From OLB16 sp964422415 (GTDB lineage: Bacteria > Hinthialibacterota > Hinthialibacteria > OLB16), in NCBI GenBank assembly GCA_964422415.1, contig CAYRBI010000010.1, positions 10,374-74,373 of the forward strand: a DNA stretch of 64,000 bases, read 5' to 3'. Below are positions 43,598 to 53,117 of this stretch, one piece after another. The notes beneath the pieces are model-generated. The model saw only the letters and a program-made list of their open reading frames with translations. It was not told the origin of the DNA and searched no databases. Made by a program: the position numbers and the translations under genes. Every line of letters begins with the position of its first letter. Within the stretch, counting starts at the first letter, position 1.

Positions 43598-43651
43598 ACC
43601 TTTTTTTTCCTTCGCAGCAGCGTTTTCCTTTCCTTTGTGGAGAATGAGTCT

Positions 43652-46339
43652 TCATCCTTCCAGGACTTCACGCACCTTCGTGGCGAGATCTCTCATGTTG
43701 AAGGGTTTGGAGATGAAGTGTTCATGCTCATCCATGATGTGGTGATGGGAAATGGAGTCGGCGGTGTAACCGGACATGAAAAGGGTCTTAAGGTTGGGAT
43801 AGAGTGAAACTAACTTGGCTGCCAGGTCTCGTCCACTCATGCCTGGCATGATGACATCGGTGATCAGCATTTGAACAAGGGAGTTATGTTGTTTGGCTTG
43901 AGCGATGGCCTCATCGGAAGTAGAAGCTGTTAGTACCCGGTAACCGAGCCGCTCAAGCATATTCTTGGTCATGATCAGCACGGCTGACTCGTCCTCCACC
44001 AACAATAAAGTCTCGTGTCCTCCGCTGATCTTCTCGGCCGAGGTTTTACTCTTGCTCTGAGTGGCTTCACCCAGATGCCGGGGAAGGTAGATCTTGAAGG
44101 TGGTCCCATGACCGAGCTCACTGTAGACATTAATGAATCCATTATTCTGCTTGACAATGCCATAGATGGTGGCCAAACCCAGGCCCGTCCCTTTCCCCAT
44201 CTCTTTAGTAGTGAAAAATGGCTCGAAAATCTTGGCCTGAGTCTCTTTATCCATGCCCGAGCCATCATCACTTACCGCCAACAGGGCATATTCGCCAGGT
44301 TCGAATCCTGTGTGGGCGGAGCAATATTCTTCATCAAAAAACACGTTTTCTGTCTCAATGGTCAGGTTGCCCACACCCGCAATGGCATCCCGGGCATTTA
44401 CCGAGAGATTGGCCAGTATCTGATCGACCTGGGTTGGATCTATTAAAATCGGCCAGAGTTCAGCCGCGGGCTTCCAGAGGAGATGGATGTCTTCGCCAAT
44501 CAACCGCTGGAGAATCTTCAGCATCCCCGATACTGTTTCATTCAGATCAAGCACTCTCGGGCTGATTGTCTGTTTACGGGCAAAGGCCAGGAGTTGCCGT
44601 GTCAGGTCCGCGGAGCGTTGGGCTGCTTTTTGGATTTGTAGTAGATCTTCGTAAAGTGAATGCGAGGGCCCCACCTGGTCCATGGCCATCTCGATGTGGC
44701 CCAGGATCACTCCCAGCATATTATTGAAGTCATGGGCCACGCCACCGGCCAAACGGCCCACTGATTCCATCTTTTGAGCTTGGAAGAGCTGCGTTTGTAG
44801 GAAATGGTGTTCTTCCTCGGACCGCTTGCGATCGGTGATGTCGCGGATCGACTCGATGGCGCCGGTCACATGACCTTCGGCATCAAACAGCTTGCTCGCC
44901 GCCCCCCAACAATAGGCGCCTTTCCCCTCCCAAACATTAGGAACAAAAGCTTCGCCGAAAACCTCATTCCCCCTGATTTCAATGGTGGGGTACTCCACGC
45001 GTGTTCGCTCAATGGGATCCAAGGCGATGTCAATGAGAATGGGGCGCAGTTCAGGATAGAAGCAGAGTGAATAGGTACGCTTGCCCAGGATTTCCTCCTT
45101 GGGCATGTTGGTTAGTTGCTCCATGCTCCGGTTCCAAGCAATGACCTTCCGGTCTTGATCAATGACAAAGGTGGCATCCGGAAGAAATTCGATAATGTCG
45201 GCCAAACGCCGGTGGGCTTCCTGGAGAGTCTGCTCCGCGTGGAGACGGTCGGTCAGATCCTCGAAGGCTACCGCCAGCCGGCTGCCAGGCAGGGGAAAAG
45301 CCCGGATCCAAAAAAATGCCGACTTTTCCTGTTCTTGATATTGCACGCTTTCTACCTCAAAGGTCTGTCCGGTTCTCATCACCTCCAGGTACTTGGCGGT
45401 CATTCCGGCCTCGCGCGCATGGGGCCAAATTTCATTGATCTCATGGTGGATCCACTTCGACATACATATCCCAGTCAGCTTCTCCGCGGCTTCATTGCCG
45501 CTGACCAGAATGAGTTGGTCGGGTGCGATGTAGTTGAATATACACAAACCGGAGGGGATGGCTTGTACCAAGTCAGTCGATGTCTGAAGGCTCTCCTCTA
45601 ATTGCTTTTCTCGCGCCTGGATGTTGTGGTAGGATTTTGAGAGCTGGATAGCAACCAGACCGAGCAATAACGCGAGCGAGGCCAACAGAGCTGGTATCGC
45701 CGATCTCATACGGACTGTCCAGATCCAATCTTCCGCGGCGATATCTAGCCCCAGGACTACGGGATTGTGACCTTCAGACTGTATGGACAACGGGATCATG
45801 CCACTGACCCATGTACCCCAACGGTCAGTATGTGGCCCCAAGGCAATTTCTTTCCGCTTTGTGAAAACTTCTTGTACCGCTTGTTCTGCCTCGGAGTAGA
45901 TTTGGCCGGGAGGTGAGTAATCTACTGAATCGGTGGGTTCTGAATCCACATAAAAAAAGATGGCTCCATCTTGTCTTCGTCCCATCAAGTAGATGAACCG
46001 GCAGTGAGGATGAGCCTTCCGGGTGCGAGTCAGGTGATCTTTAAGCTCCAGGTATTCAGGCCTTACCAGGTCAGCCTCTGAACCGCTCAAAGCGAGGATG
46101 GAGGGGTAATCAAGCATTTCGCCCACCAAGTGGGTTTGTAGGAGCAAATCAGCGCGGAAGGCACGATCCGCGTTGAGTGCAGTCAACCAGCTCGCGCTGC
46201 ACACGGCGGCCAATGCGGTCAACGATATGAGTACCCAACGTGCGTTGAATAGGCGCAATCCTTCTCTCACGCGGGTGGCGAGAGCAATAGAGCCTCTCTG
46301 GCTGTGGATTCCCATGGGCGTTGGACCAAATGCCTTCAT
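43652..46339 (-). CDS. Hybrid sensor histidine kinase with PAS domains and receiver
   Basis: The 895 aa membrane kinase has two N-terminal membrane helices (about 36-54 and 219-238) around a periplasmic sensor that looks Cache-like (YLELKDHLTRTRKAHPHCRF; FYVDSEPTDSVDYSPPGQ). Then come two PAS domains (about 260-375 and 385-505), HisKA with the phospho-histidine in GGVAHDFNNMLGVILGHIEM, HATPase_c (DPTQVDQILANLSVNARDAI; GTGLGLATIYGIVKQNNG) and a C-terminal receiver domain (LLVEDESAV, LITDVIMPGMSG with the phospho-Asp, KPFNMRDL). The final response protein is not adjacent. It lies alone, antisense to and downstream of tRNA-Gln. Confidence 0.92.
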   Translation of the reverse strand: MKAFGPTPMGIHSQRGSIALATRVREGLRLFNARWVLISLTALAAVCSASWLTALNADRAFRADLLLQTHLVGEMLDYPSILALSGSEADLVRPEYLELKDHLTRTRKAHPHCRFIYLMGRRQDGAIFFYVDSEPTDSVDYSPPGQIYSEAEQAVQEVFTKRKEIALGPHTDRWGTWVSGMIPLSIQSEGHNPVVLGLDIAAEDWIWTVRMRSAIPALLASLALLLGLVAIQLSKSYHNIQAREKQLEESLQTSTDLVQAIPSGLCIFNYIAPDQLILVSGNEAAEKLTGICMSKWIHHEINEIWPHAREAGMTAKYLEVMRTGQTFEVESVQYQEQEKSAFFWIRAFPLPGSRLAVAFEDLTDRLHAEQTLQEAHRRLADIIEFLPDATFVIDQDRKVIAWNRSMEQLTNMPKEEILGKRTYSLCFYPELRPILIDIALDPIERTRVEYPTIEIRGNEVFGEAFVPNVWEGKGAYCWGAASKLFDAEGHVTGAIESIRDITDRKRSEEEHHFLQTQLFQAQKMESVGRLAGGVAHDFNNMLGVILGHIEMAMDQVGPSHSLYEDLLQIQKAAQRSADLTRQLLAFARKQTISPRVLDLNETVSGMLKILQRLIGEDIHLLWKPAAELWPILIDPTQVDQILANLSVNARDAIAGVGNLTIETENVFFDEEYCSAHTGFEPGEYALLAVSDDGSGMDKETQAKIFEPFFTTKEMGKGTGLGLATIYGIVKQNNGFINVYSELGHGTTFKIYLPRHLGEATQSKSKTSAEKISGGHETLLLVEDESAVLIMTKNMLERLGYRVLTASTSDEAIAQAKQHNSLVQMLITDVIMPGMSGRDLAAKLVSLYPNLKTLFMSGYTADSISHHHIMDEHEHFISKPFNMRDLATKVREVLEG

Positions 46340-46602
46340 ACGTCTCGCTTGTTGTTCGGCCCTCCAAGGTTACACCTGGTTCTCTCAACTCATAAGGAGC
46401 GGCCTGAGGGGACACCTCTTTAAGTTACGCCATTCTATCACACAAACACAATTTCCACTCACCAGCAATTAGTAAATCCATGGTTTTCCCGGAGATTTTA
46501 CTTGTTGCACAACCAAGTTAACAAGGTGCTGTGTGTGCGGTTGGAGGTGACAATATCAGGGAATCGTCCTGTAAAGAACTTTGACAATCGGGAAGGAGAG
46601 AA

Positions 46603-46679
46603 TGGTACGCGTGAAAGGATTCGAACCTTCGACCTACAGCTCCGGAGGCTGTCGCTCTATCCAGCTGAGCTACACGCGC
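46603..46679 (-). tRNA. tRNA-Arg (anticodon CCG)
   Basis: Read on the minus strand: acceptor GCGCGTG/CACGCGT, D stem GCTC/GAGC, anticodon stem ACAGC/GCTGT with loop CTCCGGA (anticodon CCG), T stem GAAGG/CCTTT with loop TTCGAAT, discriminator A and encoded CCA. The length is 77 bases. Confidence 0.97.
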
Positions 46680-46735
46680 ACATATATTTTGAGAGATCCA
46701 ATACTTCAACCTCGAACAACTGTCAATCTATCAGA

Positions 46736-46753
46736 TTCACGCTGAAGCGTGAA
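46736..46753. repeat. Single hairpin of the CACGC-TGAA-GCGTG family
   Basis: TTCACGCTGAAGCGTGAA is a perfect 7-bp stem with a TGAA loop, the same design as the units at 31926, 33787 and 60911, here as a lone copy beyond the 5' end of tRNA-Arg. Confidence 0.6.
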
Positions 46754-46790
46754 TAGGTTACCGTGACCTTCCTTGTACCAATAGAGAACT

Positions 46791-48818
46791 TTACTCCACC
46801 ACCGGAGCATGAACTGTCAGTTCGGTGATCGAGGTCCAGCCATGTTTATCCGCATCCGCGCCTTGATCCATGCGGTCTCCTCGAATCCGGATCGCATGGG
46901 TCTTCACTGGTTTAAAAGTCAGGCGGTATTCAAACCAGTTTGGTTTACTCTCGATATCGCGTCCCGGAATGAGGGGGGGATTGATAGAGAGGTCTTCGAC
47001 CGGTTGCCAACTACCATCACCTGCCTGGTACTCGGCGTTGAGAGTGAGGAACCAACCACCACCATACTCCACTGTCCCGGTATGGAAACCAATCAACCCG
47101 ATTGTTTGGGGTAAAGCCCATTCATACCCGTAGTAGTCCGGCTCAGTAACATTCCCCAGCGCCAGGCTGTTGAAGGTCGATCCCTCTCCATTGGTCTTTC
47201 CATCGCGGATGACCTCAACCGAATCAGCCAGCAGGGGTAGGGGGCCGGCCAGACCGAATCGTTCGAAGTCCTTCGGGTTCACTTGGATGACCCTAGCGAG
47301 CACCTTTGTGGCTGAGGGAGCCAGATTGGTGGGACGGACCATTAGGGTGAAATCCCGCACCGCTGAAGTAGTTCCATCCGACACTTCCACTGTCAGGTTA
47401 TACCGGCCCGGTTGCGATGGGGTACCCGTGAGTCTGCCATCCGTGAAGATCAGACCCTTGGGGATCCCGCCCTTCTTAAGGGTCCACTGATACTTAGGTC
47501 CACCAGCCATGGAGGCTTGATGGAGAATCCCCTCCCGCTGAGTTGGCCAGGACACAAACTGGAACTCCACCTCTTTTCCCACCTCCAGATAAGGTTCCGG
47601 CTGGCCGGGTAGTTCAACGCGTGGCCGGTAGGGAAAATTGGGTTCGATCACATAGATCTCTTCTCCGTTTTCCGTGATCTTCCGTCCTCCATGGCTGAGG
47701 ATCACCTTTTCGCCCTGGATCGCGGTTCGCTTAGCGAGGTCTTTCAGGCTCACGTCCGGCATGTCTTCGCGGGAGATGTTTTTATAGAAGTCGTTGAAAG
47801 GCTCCTTCCAGTTCAGGCCGGGGAAGGGAAAGAGGAGCTCCTTCGGGATACTCTCTGTACCATGGATGATACCCAGCAGCCCACTCACCGTGGCGGCCTG
47901 GTTATCCGCGTCGAAGCCCATCGCGCAGGCCATATCCAGGGTCTTCTGGAAATCTCCGTTGCCGTATAACAGGGCCAGAATCCCGCAGGCTCCATTGAGA
48001 TTGGCATTCCAGATGGTTTTTGTGGCGGCGGGCTCGTTGTGATAATACTTCTGGGCCATCTCCGCACGTGCCTTCTTCCAATCATCTGGAGATTGGGCAT
48101 GGAGGCGCTTCATGTCCTGGATGGTCGCAAGGTACCGGCTTCCGGGGGGGAGAGCGGCGGCTCCCAGGTCAATCACTTTGTTCACATCCTGCTCAAAGAA
48201 GGCTGCCGCATACATCGCCCCATAGTGCATGGCCGGTTCGGTACCCCAATCGCAGTTGGTGATCTCCGCGCCGGCCTGAGAACGTTGAACTGCATACATC
48301 ATCATCCCGGGTGAGATCACCGCCCAGATTTCATTGATGAGCTGTGGATCGATCTGGAACCAGTGGGGATTGACTGTTTTGAAGCCGGTGACCGGAGGAG
48401 TGTATCCCACCTGCATGGCGGCTAAAGCAGCACGGTTGGCGATCCAGATCTTGGTCTTGATGTGATGTTTCCAAGTTTCCGCCAACTGCTCCAAGGTAGG
48501 CTCAGGACCGTACTTCTCCATGGCCAGCAGGTCCATGTACTCCAGGTCGGTGTCATCATCCGAGAAGACCCCATTGACCTTACGCAACTCCTCCTGCATG
48601 CGGCCATAACCATAGGGGAAGGTTTCCGGTCCGGGGTTGTCGATGTATTGGTTTTCATGGGGCAGGCCATAGATGTTACCCACACATTGCCCAAGCCAGG
48701 AGGCATACACCTTGTCTTCGTAAATCTTCTTGGGAATCCGGGTCTCTTCTGCTTGGGTCTGGCAAGTCCACGCCAGGAAGATGATGAGGCTACACACCCA
48801 CATGGAGATCTTGCGCAT
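46791..48818 (-). CDS. Secreted ADP-ribosylglycohydrolase-fold protein with Ig-like and C-terminal beta domains
   Basis: The 675 aa product has a signal peptide (SMWVCSLIIFLAWTCQTQA) and an ADP-ribosylglycohydrolase-type domain at about 30-390: DKVYASWLGQCVGNIYGLP, the acidic FSDDDTDLEYMDLLAM, and late MACAMGFDADNQAATVSGLL with the second Asp pair. These residues bind the Mg2+ pair in the family. An Ig-like domain follows (about 485-535; GGIPKGLIFTDGRLTGTPSQ), then a beta-rich C-terminal domain resembling a carbohydrate-binding module. A secreted position argues against removing ADP-ribose from cytoplasmic protein; a glycan substrate is possible. GAGGAGAG supports ATG 48818. Confidence 0.88.
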   Translation of the reverse strand: MRKISMWVCSLIIFLAWTCQTQAEETRIPKKIYEDKVYASWLGQCVGNIYGLPHENQYIDNPGPETFPYGYGRMQEELRKVNGVFSDDDTDLEYMDLLAMEKYGPEPTLEQLAETWKHHIKTKIWIANRAALAAMQVGYTPPVTGFKTVNPHWFQIDPQLINEIWAVISPGMMMYAVQRSQAGAEITNCDWGTEPAMHYGAMYAAAFFEQDVNKVIDLGAAALPPGSRYLATIQDMKRLHAQSPDDWKKARAEMAQKYYHNEPAATKTIWNANLNGACGILALLYGNGDFQKTLDMACAMGFDADNQAATVSGLLGIIHGTESIPKELLFPFPGLNWKEPFNDFYKNISREDMPDVSLKDLAKRTAIQGEKVILSHGGRKITENGEEIYVIEPNFPYRPRVELPGQPEPYLEVGKEVEFQFVSWPTQREGILHQASMAGGPKYQWTLKKGGIPKGLIFTDGRLTGTPSQPGRYNLTVEVSDGTTSAVRDFTLMVRPTNLAPSATKVLARVIQVNPKDFERFGLAGPLPLLADSVEVIRDGKTNGEGSTFNSLALGNVTEPDYYGYEWALPQTIGLIGFHTGTVEYGGGWFLTLNAEYQAGDGSWQPVEDLSINPPLIPGRDIESKPNWFEYRLTFKPVKTHAIRIRGDRMDQGADADKHGWTSITELTVHAPVVE

Positions 48819-48888
48819 TGCGGTCTCTCTCCTCGTTTGATCATTGAAATACCCGGAGTGCAGGGGGAGTCCCCTGTTTTTTCCATCG

Positions 48889-48999
48889 GCCCCCCCACCC
48901 CAACCCTCCCCCGCAAGGGGGGAGGGGGCAAACACACACTCAAGTGTGAACTCCAAACAACTCCCTCCCCCCTTGCGGGGGAGGGTTGGGGTGGGGGGG
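48889..48999. repeat. GC-rich element with ~37-bp inverted ends
   Basis: CCCCCACCCCAACCCTCCCC at about 48892, followed by CGCAAGGGGGGAGG, is inverted at 48963-48999. The central spacer is short. The ends are the same as those of the 37276-37502 element. It lies just upstream of the secreted ADP-ribosylglycohydrolase gene. Confidence 0.8.
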
Positions 49000-49052
49000 G
49001 GTGGGAATCGGCGGCAACTGGATACACACCACTCCCACCCCCGGTGAATGAT

Positions 49053-51044
49053 CTACCGCATCTCCTGTCCGCCGGTCACATTGTAGGCTTGGCCGGTCTC
49101 ATATTCCTGCTCAAGGATATACAGGATGGTCCGGACCACATCCGAGACACGGCAGCCACGGTGCATCGGGATCTTGGACTCGTAGATCTTGCGCACTTCA
49201 TCGCGGGAGACATTGTTGAACTTGGGACGGTATTGATCGAATAGTCCTCCGGGCGCGGACCAGAGCGGAAGATCGAAGAAGTTGCCCGGGCATATCGAAT
49301 TTACCCGGATACCATCCTCGATCAGGTCCAGCGCGATGCTCTGGGTCAGGCCGATGCCGCCGAACTTGGAGGCCGCGTAACCGGAGTTGTACCTGCTGCC
49401 ACTCTTGCCCGATTTCGAGTTGATTTGAATGATGTTGCCGGAGCGCTGGTACTGCATGATCTCCGCCGCCACCTTGGCGCAGATCAGATAGCCTACCAAA
49501 TTTACATCGATGATGGCCCGCCAGGCCTCCACCGGGAAGGAAGTGATTTTGAAGGCCTTGAGGATACCCGCGTTGGCGACTACCACATCCAGGCCGCCGA
49601 AAGTCTTAACAGCCGCACGCGCGGCGTGGCGTAGACCCTCCTCGGAGGTCACATTGGCGGGAACGCCGATGATGGATCCCGCTCCGTAACGTTCGTTGAG
49701 CTCCGCCACAGTTGCAGCTAAAGTCTCCGCGTTGAGATCCACCAGCACCAAGCGCGCGCCCTCAGTAATCAAACCCTCGGCGATTTCCTTGCCAACACCC
49801 TGTCCGGCGCCGGTTACCAGTATGACTTGACCGGAGGCGCGTCCACGAGTGGCTGATCCAGCCGCCAGTCCCCGGCGGTACTTCTCCACCGTCCAGGTAT
49901 CGAGAAAACCATACTCGCGAGGGGAAAGTGGATTCGGTCCACCAAAGGGCAATGTGTTGGCTAGAATCCGCATCGAGGAGGCGAACATCTCCGCGGTGTT
50001 TTTCAGGTCCTTGAAGGTTCCTCCGCCCGCGTAAGCGCCCAGACCCTCGATCAGATAGACTTGTGGAGTCCGTTTGTACTTTTCGATGTAGGCTGAGAGT
50101 GCCTCGTGGGTGGTCTGACGGACCGTGAATGGATCGAGTGTCTTGGGACGGGGGATCCACAGAGCAAAGGTACCGCAGTACACCACTTGATCGGGAATCA
50201 GGCACGGTTGGCTGGCCAGCTGCTTGGAGAGAATCTGGTCTATTACGGGTTCTTCAATACGCCGGATGAGCCAGGTGGGATCTGGCAGTTGGGAACGCAG
50301 TGAGGGAATCACCGCGGCCTCGAAATCACTATCGGCCTCCAAGGCCATCTGCTTGCCACGGGGAGCCTTCTTGCGGATGACCCCCCGGATGGTGTCGTCA
50401 CAAGCCTGCATAAGATCCTCGGCCTCTTCGGCTGTATCCGCTGCTGTCAGGACGCCATGTTTTCCCATGAAAACGCAGTTCGCGCACACGCCATGTTCGT
50501 CCTCGTAGCGTTTCAAGGCCTTGGCGAGAGTTTGCGCGAGGGGCATGCCGGGATCGACATATGGGATCCAAACCGGGCGGATCTTTTTCGGAAGTGGCAA
50601 AGAAGCGAAGGCTTTCTCGCCCTGCTTTGAACAGGTGATTCCATTGGCCAACTCCCCATGAGTGTGCAGGACGAAGGTCTGGGGCATGAGGGCATGGAGA
50701 GTCGATTCCACTGAGGGTCGCATGTTGGGTTGAGGTGGATTAACCCGTGCATCTAGCAGGACTCGTACGATCTGGTCCTCCCGTTCGTCGCGGTTCTCGC
50801 TCCAGTCCTTGCGTTCGAGGATGCCCAGTACCTCGGGCATACGTAGTTCTAGAAAACCATCGGTGCCGATGGTGGCGAGGGCCTGGCCGCTGGCCTTGAT
50901 CCAGAGACGATCTCCCTTCTTGACCGAGGTGTTACCACCCCCGGCGATGATGTGGGATGGATCGGCTCCATACTTTCGTGAGAGCGCCACCAAGTCCTTG
51001 AGCAGGCTGGTGACACTCGGTTGCTTACGCACAGTACGACGCAT
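49053..51044 (-). CDS. Bifunctional RhaD-type class II aldolase / short-chain dehydrogenase
   Basis: The 663 aa protein joins two enzymes. Residues about 10-400 form a class II aldolase/adducin domain (IIAGGGNTSVKKGDRLWIKA; VLHTHGELANGI with metal histidines). Residues about 425-663 form a short-chain dehydrogenase (VTGAGQGVGKEIAEGL nucleotide loop, NAGIL, catalytic IQINSKSGKSG..YAASK). This RhaD/YuxG-type fusion cleaves rhamnulose-1-phosphate and processes lactaldehyde in some bacteria; no rhamnose isomerase or kinase is adjacent, though a ribulokinase lies at 58.2 kb. ATG 51044 has GGAG before it; the longer open frame adds only spacer-like sequence. Confidence 0.92.
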   Translation of the reverse strand: MRRTVRKQPSVTSLLKDLVALSRKYGADPSHIIAGGGNTSVKKGDRLWIKASGQALATIGTDGFLELRMPEVLGILERKDWSENRDEREDQIVRVLLDARVNPPQPNMRPSVESTLHALMPQTFVLHTHGELANGITCSKQGEKAFASLPLPKKIRPVWIPYVDPGMPLAQTLAKALKRYEDEHGVCANCVFMGKHGVLTAADTAEEAEDLMQACDDTIRGVIRKKAPRGKQMALEADSDFEAAVIPSLRSQLPDPTWLIRRIEEPVIDQILSKQLASQPCLIPDQVVYCGTFALWIPRPKTLDPFTVRQTTHEALSAYIEKYKRTPQVYLIEGLGAYAGGGTFKDLKNTAEMFASSMRILANTLPFGGPNPLSPREYGFLDTWTVEKYRRGLAAGSATRGRASGQVILVTGAGQGVGKEIAEGLITEGARLVLVDLNAETLAATVAELNERYGAGSIIGVPANVTSEEGLRHAARAAVKTFGGLDVVVANAGILKAFKITSFPVEAWRAIIDVNLVGYLICAKVAAEIMQYQRSGNIIQINSKSGKSGSRYNSGYAASKFGGIGLTQSIALDLIEDGIRVNSICPGNFFDLPLWSAPGGLFDQYRPKFNNVSRDEVRKIYESKIPMHRGCRVSDVVRTILYILEQEYETGQAYNVTGGQEMR

Positions 51045-51227
51045 GTTAGACTCCGCAATGGATAAAATGGACGCTGGTGTGAAAACCAAGAGGAAGGTAC
51101 CACTGGATGATTCCCTGGCCAATAGGAGCGAGCCTGCGTGGGGTGTATACCCGCAACCGGTTGCGTGAAAAGATCTTCTGGGTGTGTTTCCGGCGATGGC
51201 TATCTCTGATTTGTTAGGTTGAAATGA

Positions 51228-53117
51228 ATGACATCTTCTTTCCTTGAACACAATTTGCGGACTCTCTCAGTGAGCCAGCCTGAGTTGGCGAAATGTCTAT
51301 CTGGCTTTCAGCCCGAGGGGCTGATTGAGGTGACAGCCTCTGATTCTGGCGAGCCTACCGCTGTGTTGAAATTCGCGGATGGCTCCCAGAAACGCCTTCA
51401 TAGCCGCCGTGATCCACGCCGTGATGCGGCCTTATGGGCGCAAAGCATCCACCGTGAAACCTTCCAGTCCGTCGCCCTGCTGGGGCTGGGATTGGGTTAT
51501 CCCGTGGAGGAGTTCCTGCGCATTCATAAAGAGACCACCAAGTGTCTCTGGTGTTTGGAGAGCTCACTCGAAGTTTTCCAAGCCATGCTCTCCTGGAAAG
51601 ATTGGACTCCGGTTATACAGGATCCCCGGATCCGTTTCTTCGTGGGTATCGATGAGTATGGATTCCGGCGTCAAGCCACGGAGGGATTCCAACAGGTGAT
51701 TGTTGATGGCATCGATCTCCATGAATACACCCCGGCGGTTCAGTGCAATCCAGCTTGGTATTCCGAACGAGGCAAGAACATACGCGACCTTATCCGCCAG
51801 TGGACCACCGAGTTGGTGACAGTTATGACCAACGGGATTCTCTTTCAGGCCAATACCTTGAGAAACTTCACCACCTTGTCCTCCTCGTACCTTTTCCGTG
51901 ATGTGGGTGAGATTCTAAAAGGGCGCCCCGCGATCATGGTCAGCGCGGGGCCGAGTTTGAATAAGAATGCCAGTCAGCTGGCGGCCGCTAAGGGCAAGAT
52001 CCCCATCATCTCGGTGGACACCTCCCTGCGGATTCTGCAACGGCATGGAGTCGTGCCCGACCTGGTTGTTTCCATCGATAGTCTGGCGGTGTCGGTCAAG
52101 CATTTCGAGGGGGTCGAAACCTTGGACCGGATTCCGCTCGTGTATGACCTGGAGGTCGCTCCTGGAGTGGTTAACAATTACCCGGGACCGAAGTTCCTTG
52201 TGGGTTCCAATAAACCCCGGTTTTATTCCTGGCTGGAGGAGGATGTCACTGGACCATTGGAGGGAATGACTAAGGGATTGACCGTGGCTCAAGCGGCTTT
52301 CCTCCTGCTTGCCAAACATGGCGCTAATCCGGTTATCTTGACGGGGCAGGACCTCTCCTTCGAACGGGAAGGGGGGAAGACTCACGCGGAGGGAGCCGCC
52401 TTCCAGGGAAGATTTCAGCCCGGCGAGGGCAAGCAGGGCAAATGGGAGGATCCCTTGAAGCCGGTAGGTTTGCAGGATGTGCCTATCTTGTGGGTGCCAG
52501 CCAATGATGGGGGAGAAGTGCCCACCACCCATGCCTTATATTCTTACCTTAAGCGCTTCGAGGATGACATTACCACAACGGGTGTTACCGCCATCAATGC
52601 CACCGAGGGGGGGGCCTTCATCAGGGGAACCCGCGTGGCCACTCTCCAGGAAGCCTTCCAATTGGTGGGCCTGGAAACACTGCCGTCCTTCGCTGGCTTT
52701 CTGGGCACAAAGGATATTCAAACGATTGGAACCCAGTTTGGTGAGAAGCTCGATACGGCGCGGAATGCGATGTTGGCAACTCTCAAGGAAACCCGCGCTA
52801 TTTGTGAGTTGGGATTACAGCGGAGCGTGAAAATGCAGAAGAATCTCGAATGGAAACATCCTTCGGGGAATGAGATCAACCGGATGTTGGCTGAGATTCA
52901 AGAGTGTTACCGTGTGATCTGCAATACTAACAAGATGCAATTGCTCATCGCTCGCGGTGTAATGAAATCACTCTACCTTCTCTACAAGGGCGACCTCCCC
53001 TCAGCTGATAAACAACCCGAGGAATTTGGCAAGATGTCAGCCGCGCGGTTCCAGATCTTCTTTGAGGAGGCGCTTTCGATGGTGAGTCTTGACGAACAGA
53101 TCCTCTCTACTTCTTGA
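51228..53117 (+). CDS. DUF115 / Maf-like protein (6-hydroxymethylpterin pyrophosphokinase-like fold)
   Basis: The 629 aa product contains the DUF115 (MptE-like/Maf) core at about 225-400: GRPAIMVSAGPSLNKNASQL, IISVDTSLRILQRHGVVPDL, VVSIDSLAVSVKHFEGV, FLVGSNKPRFYSWLEEDVTG and NPVILTGQDLSFEREGGKTH. Bacterial members near sugar-biosynthesis genes are flagellin or protein glycosyltransferases (Maf), while archaeal relatives make a pterin intermediate. The convergent neighbours are a DegT-family enzyme (11-base overlap at the 3' ends) and GMD, favouring glycosylation. N- and C-terminal parts are helical and family-typical. Confidence 0.85.
   Translation: MTSSFLEHNLRTLSVSQPELAKCLSGFQPEGLIEVTASDSGEPTAVLKFADGSQKRLHSRRDPRRDAALWAQSIHRETFQSVALLGLGLGYPVEEFLRIHKETTKCLWCLESSLEVFQAMLSWKDWTPVIQDPRIRFFVGIDEYGFRRQATEGFQQVIVDGIDLHEYTPAVQCNPAWYSERGKNIRDLIRQWTTELVTVMTNGILFQANTLRNFTTLSSSYLFRDVGEILKGRPAIMVSAGPSLNKNASQLAAAKGKIPIISVDTSLRILQRHGVVPDLVVSIDSLAVSVKHFEGVETLDRIPLVYDLEVAPGVVNNYPGPKFLVGSNKPRFYSWLEEDVTGPLEGMTKGLTVAQAAFLLLAKHGANPVILTGQDLSFEREGGKTHAEGAAFQGRFQPGEGKQGKWEDPLKPVGLQDVPILWVPANDGGEVPTTHALYSYLKRFEDDITTTGVTAINATEGGAFIRGTRVATLQEAFQLVGLETLPSFAGFLGTKDIQTIGTQFGEKLDTARNAMLATLKETRAICELGLQRSVKMQKNLEWKHPSGNEINRMLAEIQECYRVICNTNKMQLLIARGVMKSLYLLYKGDLPSADKQPEEFGKMSAARFQIFFEEALSMVSLDEQILSTS

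Noticed and set aside
48819..48956. Longer N-terminus for the secreted ADP-ribosylglycohydrolase.
   Set aside because: It is encoded by the GC-rich repeat, and the signal peptide starts at 48818.
48462..49244. A 260-codon plus-strand frame across the GC-rich element.
   Set aside because: It is antisense to two recognised genes and includes repeat DNA; no domain is seen.
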